DNA of 64,000 nt from Flavobacterium pectinovorum (GTDB lineage Bacteria > Bacteroidota > Bacteroidia > Flavobacteriales > Flavobacteriaceae), in the NCBI RefSeq assembly GCF_022802975.1, contig NZ_JAFEVZ010000006.1, positions 62,001 to 126,000 of the forward strand, in the 5' to 3' direction. Under the pieces are notes generated by a model that had not been told where the DNA came from, searched no databases, and saw only the letters and a program-made list of their open reading frames with translations. Shown here piece by piece: positions 33,881 through 40,657 of the stretch. Each line of letters starts with the position of its first letter. Positions within the stretch are counted from its first letter, which is position 1. The position numbers and the translations under genes are program-made.

Positions 33881-34819
33881 TTAGAATTGATAAACAACTT
33901 CTAATTTATAATCTTTTAAGGAAACTTTAGCGCGCTCTAAATCTTCTGTAAAACCCAGAATATAACCACCGCCGCCAGACCCGCAAAGCTTTAAATAATA
34001 ATCGTTTGTATCGATCCCATTTTGCCAGATTCCGTGAAATTGTTCCGGAATCATCGGCTTAAAGTTATTCAGAACTACTTTAGAGAGCTTTTTAGTATTG
34101 GTAAACAACGATTTCATGTCGCCATGCAAAAAGTTTTCTACGCAGGCATCAGTATATTTTACAAACTGGTTTTTCAGCATTGCACGGAAACCTTTGTCTT
34201 TCAGGTTTTCCATAAAAATATTGACCATTGGGGCCGTTTCACCCACAATTCCGGAGTCTAACAAAAACACAGCTCCTTTTCCATCAAAACTTTGTGTAGG
34301 AATACCGGTTGCTTCGATATTATCTTTAGAATTGATTAAAATCGGGATACTCAAATAACTGTTTAATGGATCCAGTCCAGAACTTTTTCCATGGAAAAAA
34401 CTCTCCATCTGCGCAAATATGTTTTTTAACTGCAATAATTTTTCACGAGTCAGATTCTCAAGAACCGTAATTTTATGGGCAGCATATTTATCATAAATAG
34501 CCGCAACCAAAGCACCACTACTGCCTACTCCGTATCCTTGCGGAATACTAGAGTCAAAATACATACCGGTTTCGACATCATTTTTTAAAGCTGACAAATC
34601 AAAAGCAACCAAATCTGGCTGTTCCGCTTGCAGATTCTCCAAATAGATGGTATAGCGTTTTAAGCTTGCATTTGAGGCAATGGCTTCTGCAGAAGGATTT
34701 TCATCTCTCTTCAATGCGCCATTATAAAAATTATAAGGAATAGAAAGTCCTTTAGAGTCGCGAATAATTCCGTACTCTCCAAAAAGTAATATTTTTGAGT
34801 AAAATAATGGTCCTTTCAT
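33881..34819 (-). CDS. Mevalonate kinase-like GHMP kinase
   Basis: A 312-aa GHMP kinase. It has the first motif FYSKILLFGEYGIIRDSKGLSIPYN (6-30), the ATP-binding loop PQGYGVGSSGALVAAIY (about 89-105) and the third motif LKLCGSGGGGYILGF near the C-terminus. FFHGKSSGLDPLNSY carries the conserved Asp of mevalonate kinases. It phosphorylates mevalonate at the 5-hydroxyl. It is followed 36 nt later by the UbiA prenyltransferase. The diphosphomevalonate decarboxylase gene is upstream, with a four-helix-bundle gene between them. Confidence 0.9.
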   Translation of the reverse strand: MKGPLFYSKILLFGEYGIIRDSKGLSIPYNFYNGALKRDENPSAEAIASNASLKRYTIYLENLQAEQPDLVAFDLSALKNDVETGMYFDSSIPQGYGVGSSGALVAAIYDKYAAHKITVLENLTREKLLQLKNIFAQMESFFHGKSSGLDPLNSYLSIPILINSKDNIEATGIPTQSFDGKGAVFLLDSGIVGETAPMVNIFMENLKDKGFRAMLKNQFVKYTDACVENFLHGDMKSLFTNTKKLSKVVLNNFKPMIPEQFHGIWQNGIDTNDYYLKLCGSGGGGYILGFTEDLERAKVSLKDYKLEVVYQF

Positions 34820-34860
34820 AATTGAAAATTAATAATTAACAATTGATAAATTAATTATAT
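34820..34860. repeat. AT-rich flank of the four-helix-bundle gene (3' side)
   Basis: It reads AATTGAAAATTAATAATTAA then CAATTGATAAATTAATTA. Similar AATTGATAATTG words on the opposite strand border the gene's 5' side at 35213-35252. Confidence 0.5.
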
Positions 34861-35205
34861 GTTTTTAGAAGTTTTTATGATGCTTGTCAGCAATCGTAAT
34901 AACTCTATTATTTTTGGTTTTATATTTTGAAACTCTACATCCGAAAGATATTTTGTTTCATACAACAAATCTAACCAATATTCTGTTTCGTTTGCTTCTT
35001 TTAATGAAATAGATAATTTATGGATAAAATCAGCTTTACTTTGGGCATGTTCAGATTCTCTTACATTGGCACCAATCGAGGTTCCGGATCGCAAAACTTG
35101 TCTGGATAATATGAACTCTTTTTTCTCACTTAAAACTTTATAAAGATTAACAATGTCAATTGCAAAAGCAAAAGATTTTTCTTTAATAATGTTTTTCTTC
35201 TCCAT
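34855..35205 (-). CDS. Four-helix-bundle protein (23S rRNA intervening-sequence type)
   Basis: A 116-aa protein started at the ATG at 35205 (MEKKNIIKEKSFAFAIDIVNLYKVL). The longer frame begins inside the neighbouring gene and repeat. The body has the hallmarks of the IVS/four-helix-bundle family: FILSRQVLRSGTSIGANVRESEHAQSKADFIHKLSISLKEANETEYWLDLLYETKYLSD and a C-terminal helix, ELLRLLTSIIKT. No enzymatic function is known for the family. It interrupts the mevalonate gene order and is bordered by inverted AT-rich repeats, so it looks like an inserted cassette. Confidence 0.88.
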   Translation of the reverse strand: MEKKNIIKEKSFAFAIDIVNLYKVLSEKKEFILSRQVLRSGTSIGANVRESEHAQSKADFIHKLSISLKEANETEYWLDLLYETKYLSDVEFQNIKPKIIELLRLLTSIIKTSKNI

Positions 35206-35212
35206 AAAGTTA

Positions 35213-35252
35213 GTGATTAATTGACAATTATCAATTATCAATTATTAATTGA
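35213..35252. repeat. AT-rich flank of the four-helix-bundle gene (5' side)
   Basis: GATTAATTGACAATTATCAA is followed by TTATCAATTATTAATTGAC, an array of the AATTATC word. The last six codons of the decarboxylase gene (QLIIDN) are read from it. Confidence 0.6.
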
Positions 35253-36340
35253 CTTCCAGCGCCAATTTCGTCGCAAATGTACTGACCATTTTGACAAAAG
35301 CCAACTAATTCGTTCTTAATAAATTGTAATACTTTTTTACTAACATTTCCAGGATACAAAACATGCACATTAGCACCCGCATCAAGTGTAAAACAAACCG
35401 GAGTTTTTGTTTCGGCCCTGAATTTCCAGATTGCATTAATAATTTGTAATGTATTTGGTTTCATCAAAATAAAATAGGGCATCGAAGTCATCATCATGGC
35501 GTGCAAAGTCAAAGCTTCGCTTTCAACAACTTTAATAAATTCTTCTACATTTCCACTTTCAAAAATGACGATTAATTTATCCAGGTTTTTGTGTGCATGG
35601 GCAAATCGTGTTTCAGCAAATGGATGATTGTGCATTAAATCGTGTCCAACCGTACTCGAAACCTGCTTTTCTCCTTTGTCAACCAATAAAATAGTATCCT
35701 GATAATTATGGAAATTTTCGTGAATTGTGTGCGGAAATTCAACTCCAAACAAATCCGAACTTCCTTCAATATTCTCCTGAGAGCCCCAAACCACAACATT
35801 TCCTTTTACGCTTCGGCACGCACTCCCAGAACCTAAACGGGCTAAAAAGGATGCTTTTTGATAAAAATATTCGTCTGTCATTTCCGGGTTTAGTTTTTTT
35901 TCTAAACTCATAAAATTCATTGCCAGAGCTGCCATTCCGGATGCAGAAGAGGCAATTCCCGAACTGTGCGGAAAGGTATTATGAGTATCAATCGTGAAAT
36001 GATAGTCTTTCAAAAACGGTAGATATGCTTCAATTCGCTCTAAAAACTTTCTGATTTTTGGCTTAAACTCTTCTTTTGGTTTTCCTTCAAATAATAAATC
36101 GAAGGAAAAACTATCAGTCATGCTGAGCGGAGTCGAAGCATCTTTTATCTCAAAACTTAATTTGGTAATTGTTTTGCAATTTTTAAGCGTAAAACTTACC
36201 GATGGATTCGCCGGAATTTGGTTGTCTTTTTTTCCCCAGTATTTTACCAATGCTATGTTGCTTGGAGCGCTCCATTCAAAGGTCCCGCTTTCAATTGTTG
36301 AAGAATATGTTTTAGGAATAAAATCAGCTGCTGTAAACAT
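35231..36340 (-). CDS. mvaD: Diphosphomevalonate decarboxylase
   Basis: A 369-aa GHMP-superfamily enzyme that converts diphosphomevalonate to isopentenyl diphosphate with ATP. Key motifs are ALVKYWGKKDNQIPANPSVSFTL (near residue 30), the substrate/ATP loop HSSGIASSASGMAALAMNFMS, SGSACRSVKGNVVVW, and DAGANVHVLYPG near the C-terminus. The extreme C-terminus, GAGSQLIIDN, comes from an AT-rich repeat, suggesting that the original end was replaced. First gene of the mevalonate cluster on the minus strand. Repeat family C lies just upstream of its promoter region. Confidence 0.94.
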   Translation of the reverse strand: MFTAADFIPKTYSSTIESGTFEWSAPSNIALVKYWGKKDNQIPANPSVSFTLKNCKTITKLSFEIKDASTPLSMTDSFSFDLLFEGKPKEEFKPKIRKFLERIEAYLPFLKDYHFTIDTHNTFPHSSGIASSASGMAALAMNFMSLEKKLNPEMTDEYFYQKASFLARLGSGSACRSVKGNVVVWGSQENIEGSSDLFGVEFPHTIHENFHNYQDTILLVDKGEKQVSSTVGHDLMHNHPFAETRFAHAHKNLDKLIVIFESGNVEEFIKVVESEALTLHAMMMTSMPYFILMKPNTLQIINAIWKFRAETKTPVCFTLDAGANVHVLYPGNVSKKVLQFIKNELVGFCQNGQYICDEIGAGSQLIIDN

Positions 36341-36374
36341 GAATTATAAAATTTTGACAAAGATAACTTTTTCA

Positions 36375-36438
36375 CCATATAAGTTATATAAGAAATATAA
36401 GCAGCTTTTACTAAAATGAACTTATATGAATTATATGG
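36375..36438. repeat. CCATATAA...TTATATGG palindrome (family C), copy 2
   Basis: CCATATAAGTTATATAAG on the left is opposed by AAATGAACTTATATGAATT and ATATGG on the right, in the divergent gap between mvaD and tspO. It shares ends and the AAATGAACTTA core with copies at 10997 and 42551. Confidence 0.7.
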
Positions 36439-36485
36439 TTTGAAATTTTTCTTTTTGACTATTTTTGATTCAAAATTTTATTATC

Positions 36486-36962
36486 ATGAATAAGTTCGTA
36501 AAAATAGCAATAGCATTAGTAGTTTGTTTAGCAGTAGGCTATTCTGCAAGTATAATAACAAGACCCAGCGTAGCAGAATGGTATCCTACAATTGAAAAGC
36601 CATTTTTTAATCCGCCCAACTGGATTTTCATGCCGGTCTGGACATTGCTTTATATTCTAATGGCCGTTGCTGCCGGATTAGTCTGGGATAAAATAAAAGA
36701 GCAAAAAGAAGAAGTAAAAAAGGCTTTAGGATTCTTTATAATTCAGCTGACATTAAATGCGGTTTGGTCGTATTTATTCTTCGGACTAAAAAACCCGATG
36801 CTCGCCTTAATCGAAATTGCGCTTTTATGGTTGTTGATTTATGAAACTTATCTAAAATTCACTAAAATAAATAAAACTGCTGGTTATTTATTAATCCCTT
36901 ATTTGGCCTGGGTTGGATTTGCAGCAATTTTAAATACTGCTATTTGGTGGCTGAATAAATAG
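36486..36962 (+). CDS. TspO/MBR-family membrane protein
   Basis: A 158-aa protein started at the ATG at 36486. It has five hydrophobic helices and the family's aromatic and proline motifs: WYPTIEKPFFNPPNWIFMPVWTLLYILMAVAAGLVW, then LNAVWSYLFFGLKNPMLALIEIALLWLLI and a final PYLAWVGFAAILNTAIWWLN. TspO proteins bind porphyrins and related ligands in membranes and respond to oxidative or light stress. It is divergent from mvaD and has no operon partner. Confidence 0.93.
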   Translation: MNKFVKIAIALVVCLAVGYSASIITRPSVAEWYPTIEKPFFNPPNWIFMPVWTLLYILMAVAAGLVWDKIKEQKEEVKKALGFFIIQLTLNAVWSYLFFGLKNPMLALIEIALLWLLIYETYLKFTKINKTAGYLLIPYLAWVGFAAILNTAIWWLNK

Positions 36963-37019
36963 TTTAAAGTTTCAGGTTTGTTTTTTTCTGTTTCAAGTTT
37001 TCTGGTTAACTGATGAATC

Positions 37020-37760
37020 TTAATTTTTAAACTCTGTTCTCAACTTCTTAAAATCTTCATTTTTAGCATACAAAAAATCCATCGTAGCCAGAATATTTGG
37101 GTTTTCTAAAAGGATTTTAGATTTTGGATCAGCTTCGCAGAATTCTATAAAAAGCGCTGTTTCTTCGGGCTTCAGTTTCAGCTCTTTTGTCAAAAAATCA
37201 GGGTTTAAAGTACTTTTAATAAGTTGGTTAAAATCAATTTTGGGAGTTTCCTTTTTAGGAGTTTCTTCCTTTTTGAATAAATTCCGAATTTGTTTTCCAA
37301 GGTAAATAAAATCTGTTCCGTTGGGCATAATTGCTTCTTTATAACCTGCAATTGGAAGACCTACTTTTGATTTGTGAGAGTTTAATTTAATTTGTTCTAT
37401 TTCTTCCTTTGACAGCCAACTAACGAATTTTTTATTCAAAACGACAACTTCTTGCAATTCTTCCGGTCTCGCCACCATATTGACAACAAGATTATTATCA
37501 AAATCATTCTGAGTGAGTTTAAATCTTGTAAAATAATATTTTTTAGAAAAAAACAACAGACTGTCTTTTACATTAGCCAAAATTGAGAATTCTCCCAAAT
37601 CATTAGTTGTGGTACTTGTTTTGTCCGTTTTGTTGATGACCTCGACATCTTTTAGTTCCAAATTCTCAGAAACAACTTTTCCATGTAACAGTTTTTCAGT
37701 TTGAGAAATGCTTAACTGATAGGTAAAAAACGAAATTGTAGTAAGTAATTTTACTCTCAT
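37020..37760 (-). CDS. Carboxypeptidase-regulatory-like domain protein
   Basis: A 246-aa exported protein: signal peptide (MRVKLLTTISFFTYQLSISQ), then a CarboxypepD_reg-like beta-sandwich (about 25-105: LHGKVVSENLELKDVEVINKTDKTSTTTNDLGEFSILANVKDSLLFFSKKYY). The C-terminal half is helical and charged with no recognised domain. Such proteins are common periplasmic or surface factors in Flavobacterium, with unknown role. The start codon lies at the foot of a perfect 13-bp hairpin (37746-37789). Confidence 0.78.
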   Translation of the reverse strand: MRVKLLTTISFFTYQLSISQTEKLLHGKVVSENLELKDVEVINKTDKTSTTTNDLGEFSILANVKDSLLFFSKKYYFTRFKLTQNDFDNNLVVNMVARPEELQEVVVLNKKFVSWLSKEEIEQIKLNSHKSKVGLPIAGYKEAIMPNGTDFIYLGKQIRNLFKKEETPKKETPKIDFNQLIKSTLNPDFLTKELKLKPEETALFIEFCEADPKSKILLENPNILATMDFLYAKNEDFKKLRTEFKN

Positions 37761-37789
37761 ACAGAATTATTTAGCTGAGAGTAAAATTA
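37746..37789 (-). promoter_or_regulatory. Perfect 13-bp hairpin across the start codon
   Basis: On the minus-strand mRNA, TAATTTTACTCTC of the leader (37789-37777) is exactly complementary to GAGAGTAAAATTA (37758-37746), which includes the G of the ATG and the next four codons. The loop is 18 nt. Such a structure would bury the start codon context. A second 9-bp inverted repeat, AGTCTTAAC/GTTAAGACT, lies upstream at 37797-37841. Confidence 0.65.
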
Positions 37790-37883
37790 TTAGAATAGTC
37801 TTAACGAAAACTTGTTAAATATGTAAAATCTTGTTAAGACTTACATTAAGATATTTAAATAGAGTAAATATCAAATCAAATGT

Positions 37884-38531
37884 TTATAAAATATCAATCA
37901 ATTCTGAAGCCGAATTTATAACCAATTTTGCACCGCTGTTTTTCAATTCTTCCTGAGTTCTGTACCCCCAAGAAACGCCAACAGGAAACATATTTGCGTT
38001 TACTGCGGTCTGCATATCGATATCAGAATCGCCGACAAAAAGGATTTCTTCAGGTTTTAAATTCCATTTTTTACTGATTTCGACAGCCTCATACGGATTT
38101 GGTTTTTTAAGGGCTTCTGTACTCAAACCAACCGCTGCATCAAAGTGATTCGGGAATATTTCTGATGCTATTTTCTTAGTCAGCTCATCGGCTTTATTGG
38201 AGAAAACCGCCATTTTGATGTTTTGCGAAGCCAAATTTTCTAACAATTCGACAATACCATCATAAGGTTTTGTTTTCAGTGTGCAGATTTTACGATATTC
38301 ATTAACCATACTTGCAAAACAAATTTCGATCTGATCATCTGAATTGTTTGTTGCAGGCAATGCTTTGCTTACTAAATTTCGTAAACCGCTGCCGATAAAA
38401 TATTGATAAGTATCGTAAGTATGAGTTGGATAATTCAGGCTTATAAGTACTGAATTCATAGCATCTGAAATGTCTTCTAATGAATTGACTAATGTGCCGT
38501 CTAAATCAAAAATAATTCCTTTAAATTTCAT
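37884..38531 (-). CDS. HAD hydrolase, phosphoglycolate phosphatase-like
   Basis: A 215-aa soluble protein with HAD motifs: GIIFDLDGTLVNSLEDI (nucleophile and acid Asp), MAVFSNKADELT (motif II), KKPNPYEAVEIS (Lys motif III) and ILFVGDSDIDMQTAVNANM (acidic motif IV). The cap domain placement and motif I (LDGTLVNS) match Gph-type phosphatases. It is the next gene after the flavoprotein (6-nt gap, same strand), so the two are probably cotranscribed. Substrate is inferred from family only. Confidence 0.9.
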   Translation of the reverse strand: MKFKGIIFDLDGTLVNSLEDISDAMNSVLISLNYPTHTYDTYQYFIGSGLRNLVSKALPATNNSDDQIEICFASMVNEYRKICTLKTKPYDGIVELLENLASQNIKMAVFSNKADELTKKIASEIFPNHFDAAVGLSTEALKKPNPYEAVEISKKWNLKPEEILFVGDSDIDMQTAVNANMFPVGVSWGYRTQEELKNSGAKLVINSASELIDIL

Positions 38532-38537
38532 GTTGTA

Positions 38538-39746
38538 TTAAATATTTTGAGCCAGAACAAACCCACTCGTCCAGGCATTCTGAAAATTAAATCCTCCGGT
38601 AATCGCATCAATATTCACAATTTCTCCTGCAAAATAAAGGTTTTCATGAATTTTGCTTTGCATGGTTTTAAAGTTGATTTCTTTTAAATCGATTCCGCCA
38701 GCCGTTACAAATTCTTCCTTAAAAGTACTTTTTCCGTTTACTTTAAATTCGGATTTGGTTAATTGTGAAGTCAGGCTCTGTAATTGGTTTTTAGATAAAT
38801 CTGCCCATTTGGTTTCAACGTCAATTCCCGAAGCCAGAACCAAACTTTCCCATAAACGATTCGGAAAGTCGAAAGGTGATTTTTTAGAAACTGCTTTTTT
38901 AGCGTGTTCCTGCTTTAAATCTTTCAGAATTTTTTCGGTATCTTCGTAATCGATATCATTTAACCAATTGACGAAAATGGTAAACTGATAATTTTTATCG
39001 TGTAAAATGCGTGCTCCCCAGGCAGAAAGTTTCAGGATTGCCGGCCCGCTCATTCCCCAATGTGTGATTAACAAAGGGCCTGTAGATTCTAATTTGGTAT
39101 GTTTTACATTTACAGTAACCTGTGCAGCAACACCAGGCAATTCCTTAATTCTGGAATCTTTGATGTTGAAAGTAAATAAAGACGGAACCGGACTTACAAC
39201 AGCATGCCCGTGTTTCTGAAGCATTTCCCATATTTTTGGGTTGCTTCCAGTTGCCATCACTAATTTTTCTGTTACAAAATTATCCGATTGCGTATCAATT
39301 TTCCAATGATTTTCTTTTTTGAAAATTGATTGAACGCTTTGACCTGTCAATACTTTGATGCCTAATTTCTCTGTTGCTTTTAAAAAACAATCGATAATAG
39401 TTTGTGATGAATTAGAAACCGGAAACATTCTTCCGTCTTCTTCGATTTTTAATTCTACACCATGTTTCTCAAACCATTCAATCGTATCTCCAGAACAGAA
39501 TTGATGAAATGGACCGCGAAGTTCTTTTTCGCCTCTTGGATAAAATTTAACCAATTCGTTAGGCTCAAAACAAGCGTGTGTTACGTTGCATCTTCCTCCT
39601 CCGGAAACACGGACTTTAGAAAGGACTTCTTTTCCTCTTTCTAAAATGGCAATTTTCAGTTTCGGATTTTTCTCGGCAATATTAATTGCAGTAAAAAAAC
39701 CGGCAGCGCCTCCTCCAACGATGATGATGTCGAAATTTTTGATCAT
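38538..39746 (-). CDS. HI0933/YhiN-family NAD(P)/FAD-dependent oxidoreductase
   Basis: A 402-aa flavoprotein. An N-terminal dinucleotide-binding motif, DIIIVGGGAAGFFTAINIAE (6-25), is followed by LSKVRVSGGGRCNVTHACF, the family signature. A C-terminal FAD-binding segment, FAGEIVNIDAITGGFNFQNAWTSGFVLAQ, closes it. The family (HI0933-like, also called BaiN/aminoacetone oxidase) has poorly defined substrates. It is followed 6 nt later by a HAD phosphatase. Palindromic repeat B copy 1 lies in the gap downstream of the phosphodiesterase gene, about 13 nt upstream of this gene's start. Confidence 0.9.
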   Translation of the reverse strand: MIKNFDIIIVGGGAAGFFTAINIAEKNPKLKIAILERGKEVLSKVRVSGGGRCNVTHACFEPNELVKFYPRGEKELRGPFHQFCSGDTIEWFEKHGVELKIEEDGRMFPVSNSSQTIIDCFLKATEKLGIKVLTGQSVQSIFKKENHWKIDTQSDNFVTEKLVMATGSNPKIWEMLQKHGHAVVSPVPSLFTFNIKDSRIKELPGVAAQVTVNVKHTKLESTGPLLITHWGMSGPAILKLSAWGARILHDKNYQFTIFVNWLNDIDYEDTEKILKDLKQEHAKKAVSKKSPFDFPNRLWESLVLASGIDVETKWADLSKNQLQSLTSQLTKSEFKVNGKSTFKEEFVTAGGIDLKEINFKTMQSKIHENLYFAGEIVNIDAITGGFNFQNAWTSGFVLAQNI

Positions 39747-39758
39747 ATTTTTTTGTTC

Positions 39759-39822
39759 GCCACGAATTCACGAATTTTTATTCTCTAAGATTGTCAAAAA
39801 AATAAATTCGTGAATTCGTGGC
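39759..39822. repeat. GCCACGAATTCACGAATT palindrome (family B), copy 1
   Basis: Perfect 19-bp arms at 39759-39777 and 39804-39822 flank a 26-nt loop containing AAGATTGTCAAAAA. A second copy in the same orientation is at 40562-40625. The two bracket the glycerophosphodiesterase gene. Confidence 0.85.
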
Positions 39823-39828
39823 TATTTT

Positions 39829-40512
39829 TTATATTTTATCTGGATTATCAGAGATAATTCCGTTTACTTGATAACTTTTTACTTTTTGAATCTCTTCTTC
39901 CGAATTTACTGTCCAGGGGAAAACCAGAAATCCCTTTTCCTGAATTTCTCCGGTATTTTCCTTATTCAACAACTGAAAATCAGGATGAATGGCTTTTGCT
40001 TTTATCGATTCGGCGAAAGCCAAAGCTGCATCAAGATCCTCCTCTGTTAAAACACCAATCGGGATATTTGGGTTTAGATTATTAACTTCTTTTAAAGCAT
40101 TCCAGTCAAAACTCGAAATGATAAAGTGGTCATAGTTCCAGTCTTTTTCGGTAATATATTCTTCGATTAAAGAAACGACATTCTTTGACGTATCAGCGTT
40201 TTTTAACTCTACGTTTATGAAACATTTTTTATCTACTAAATCAAAAACTTCGTTTAGAGTCGGGATTTGATGTTTACCAGCGATTAAAAAAGACTTTAAT
40301 TCGGATAAAGTGTAAGTGTTAATATCTCCTTTTCCGTTGGTCATTTTATCGATGGTTTCGTCATGCATTACGATTATATGTCCGTCAGCGCTTAGATGAA
40401 CGTCGAGTTCTATTCCGTCTGAATTTAAATCTAAAGCTTTTTGGAAAGCCTGAAGTGTATTTTCGGGTTCGTATGCTTTTGCACCTCTGTGAGCTATTTT
40501 TAGAATATTCAT
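39829..40512 (-). CDS. Glycerophosphodiester phosphodiesterase
   Basis: A 227-aa protein started at the ATG at 40512, because the extension (MYLCSSEPIK) is not homologous in character. It has the GDPD TIM-barrel signature IAHRGAKAYEPENTLQAFQKALDLNSDGIELDVHLSADGHIIVMHDETIDKMTNG, with the HR, E and D/H catalytic and metal residues. There is no signal peptide, so this is a cytoplasmic GlpQ/UgpQ-like enzyme cleaving glycerophosphodiesters to glycerol 3-phosphate. The gene is enclosed by two direct copies of repeat B, which makes it look like a unit that could be lost or duplicated by recombination. Confidence 0.92.
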   Translation of the reverse strand: MNILKIAHRGAKAYEPENTLQAFQKALDLNSDGIELDVHLSADGHIIVMHDETIDKMTNGKGDINTYTLSELKSFLIAGKHQIPTLNEVFDLVDKKCFINVELKNADTSKNVVSLIEEYITEKDWNYDHFIISSFDWNALKEVNNLNPNIPIGVLTEEDLDAALAFAESIKAKAIHPDFQLLNKENTGEIQEKGFLVFPWTVNSEEEIQKVKSYQVNGIISDNPDKI

Positions 40513-40561
40513 TTTTATAGGTTCAGAGCTGCAAAGGTACAAAGTTGCAGAGGAAAAATAA

Positions 40562-40625
40562 TAGCCACGAATTCACGAATTTTATTTTCAAAGATTGTCA
40601 AAAATAATTCGTGAATTCGTGGCTA
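40562..40625. repeat. TAGCCACGAATTCACGAATT palindrome (family B), copy 2
   Basis: Perfect 20-bp arms at 40562-40581 and 40606-40625 flank a 24-nt loop with AAGATTGTCAAAAAT, the same as in copy 1. It also lies at the 3' end of the GH13 gene and could act as a terminator for it. Confidence 0.85.
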
Positions 40626-40657
40626 AAAAAAATATCTGTAAACTTTGCGGTTAAATG

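Noticed and set aside
34022..34358. Two plus-strand frames antisense to mevalonate kinase
   Set aside because: They lie wholly within a well-supported gene and show no family resemblance.
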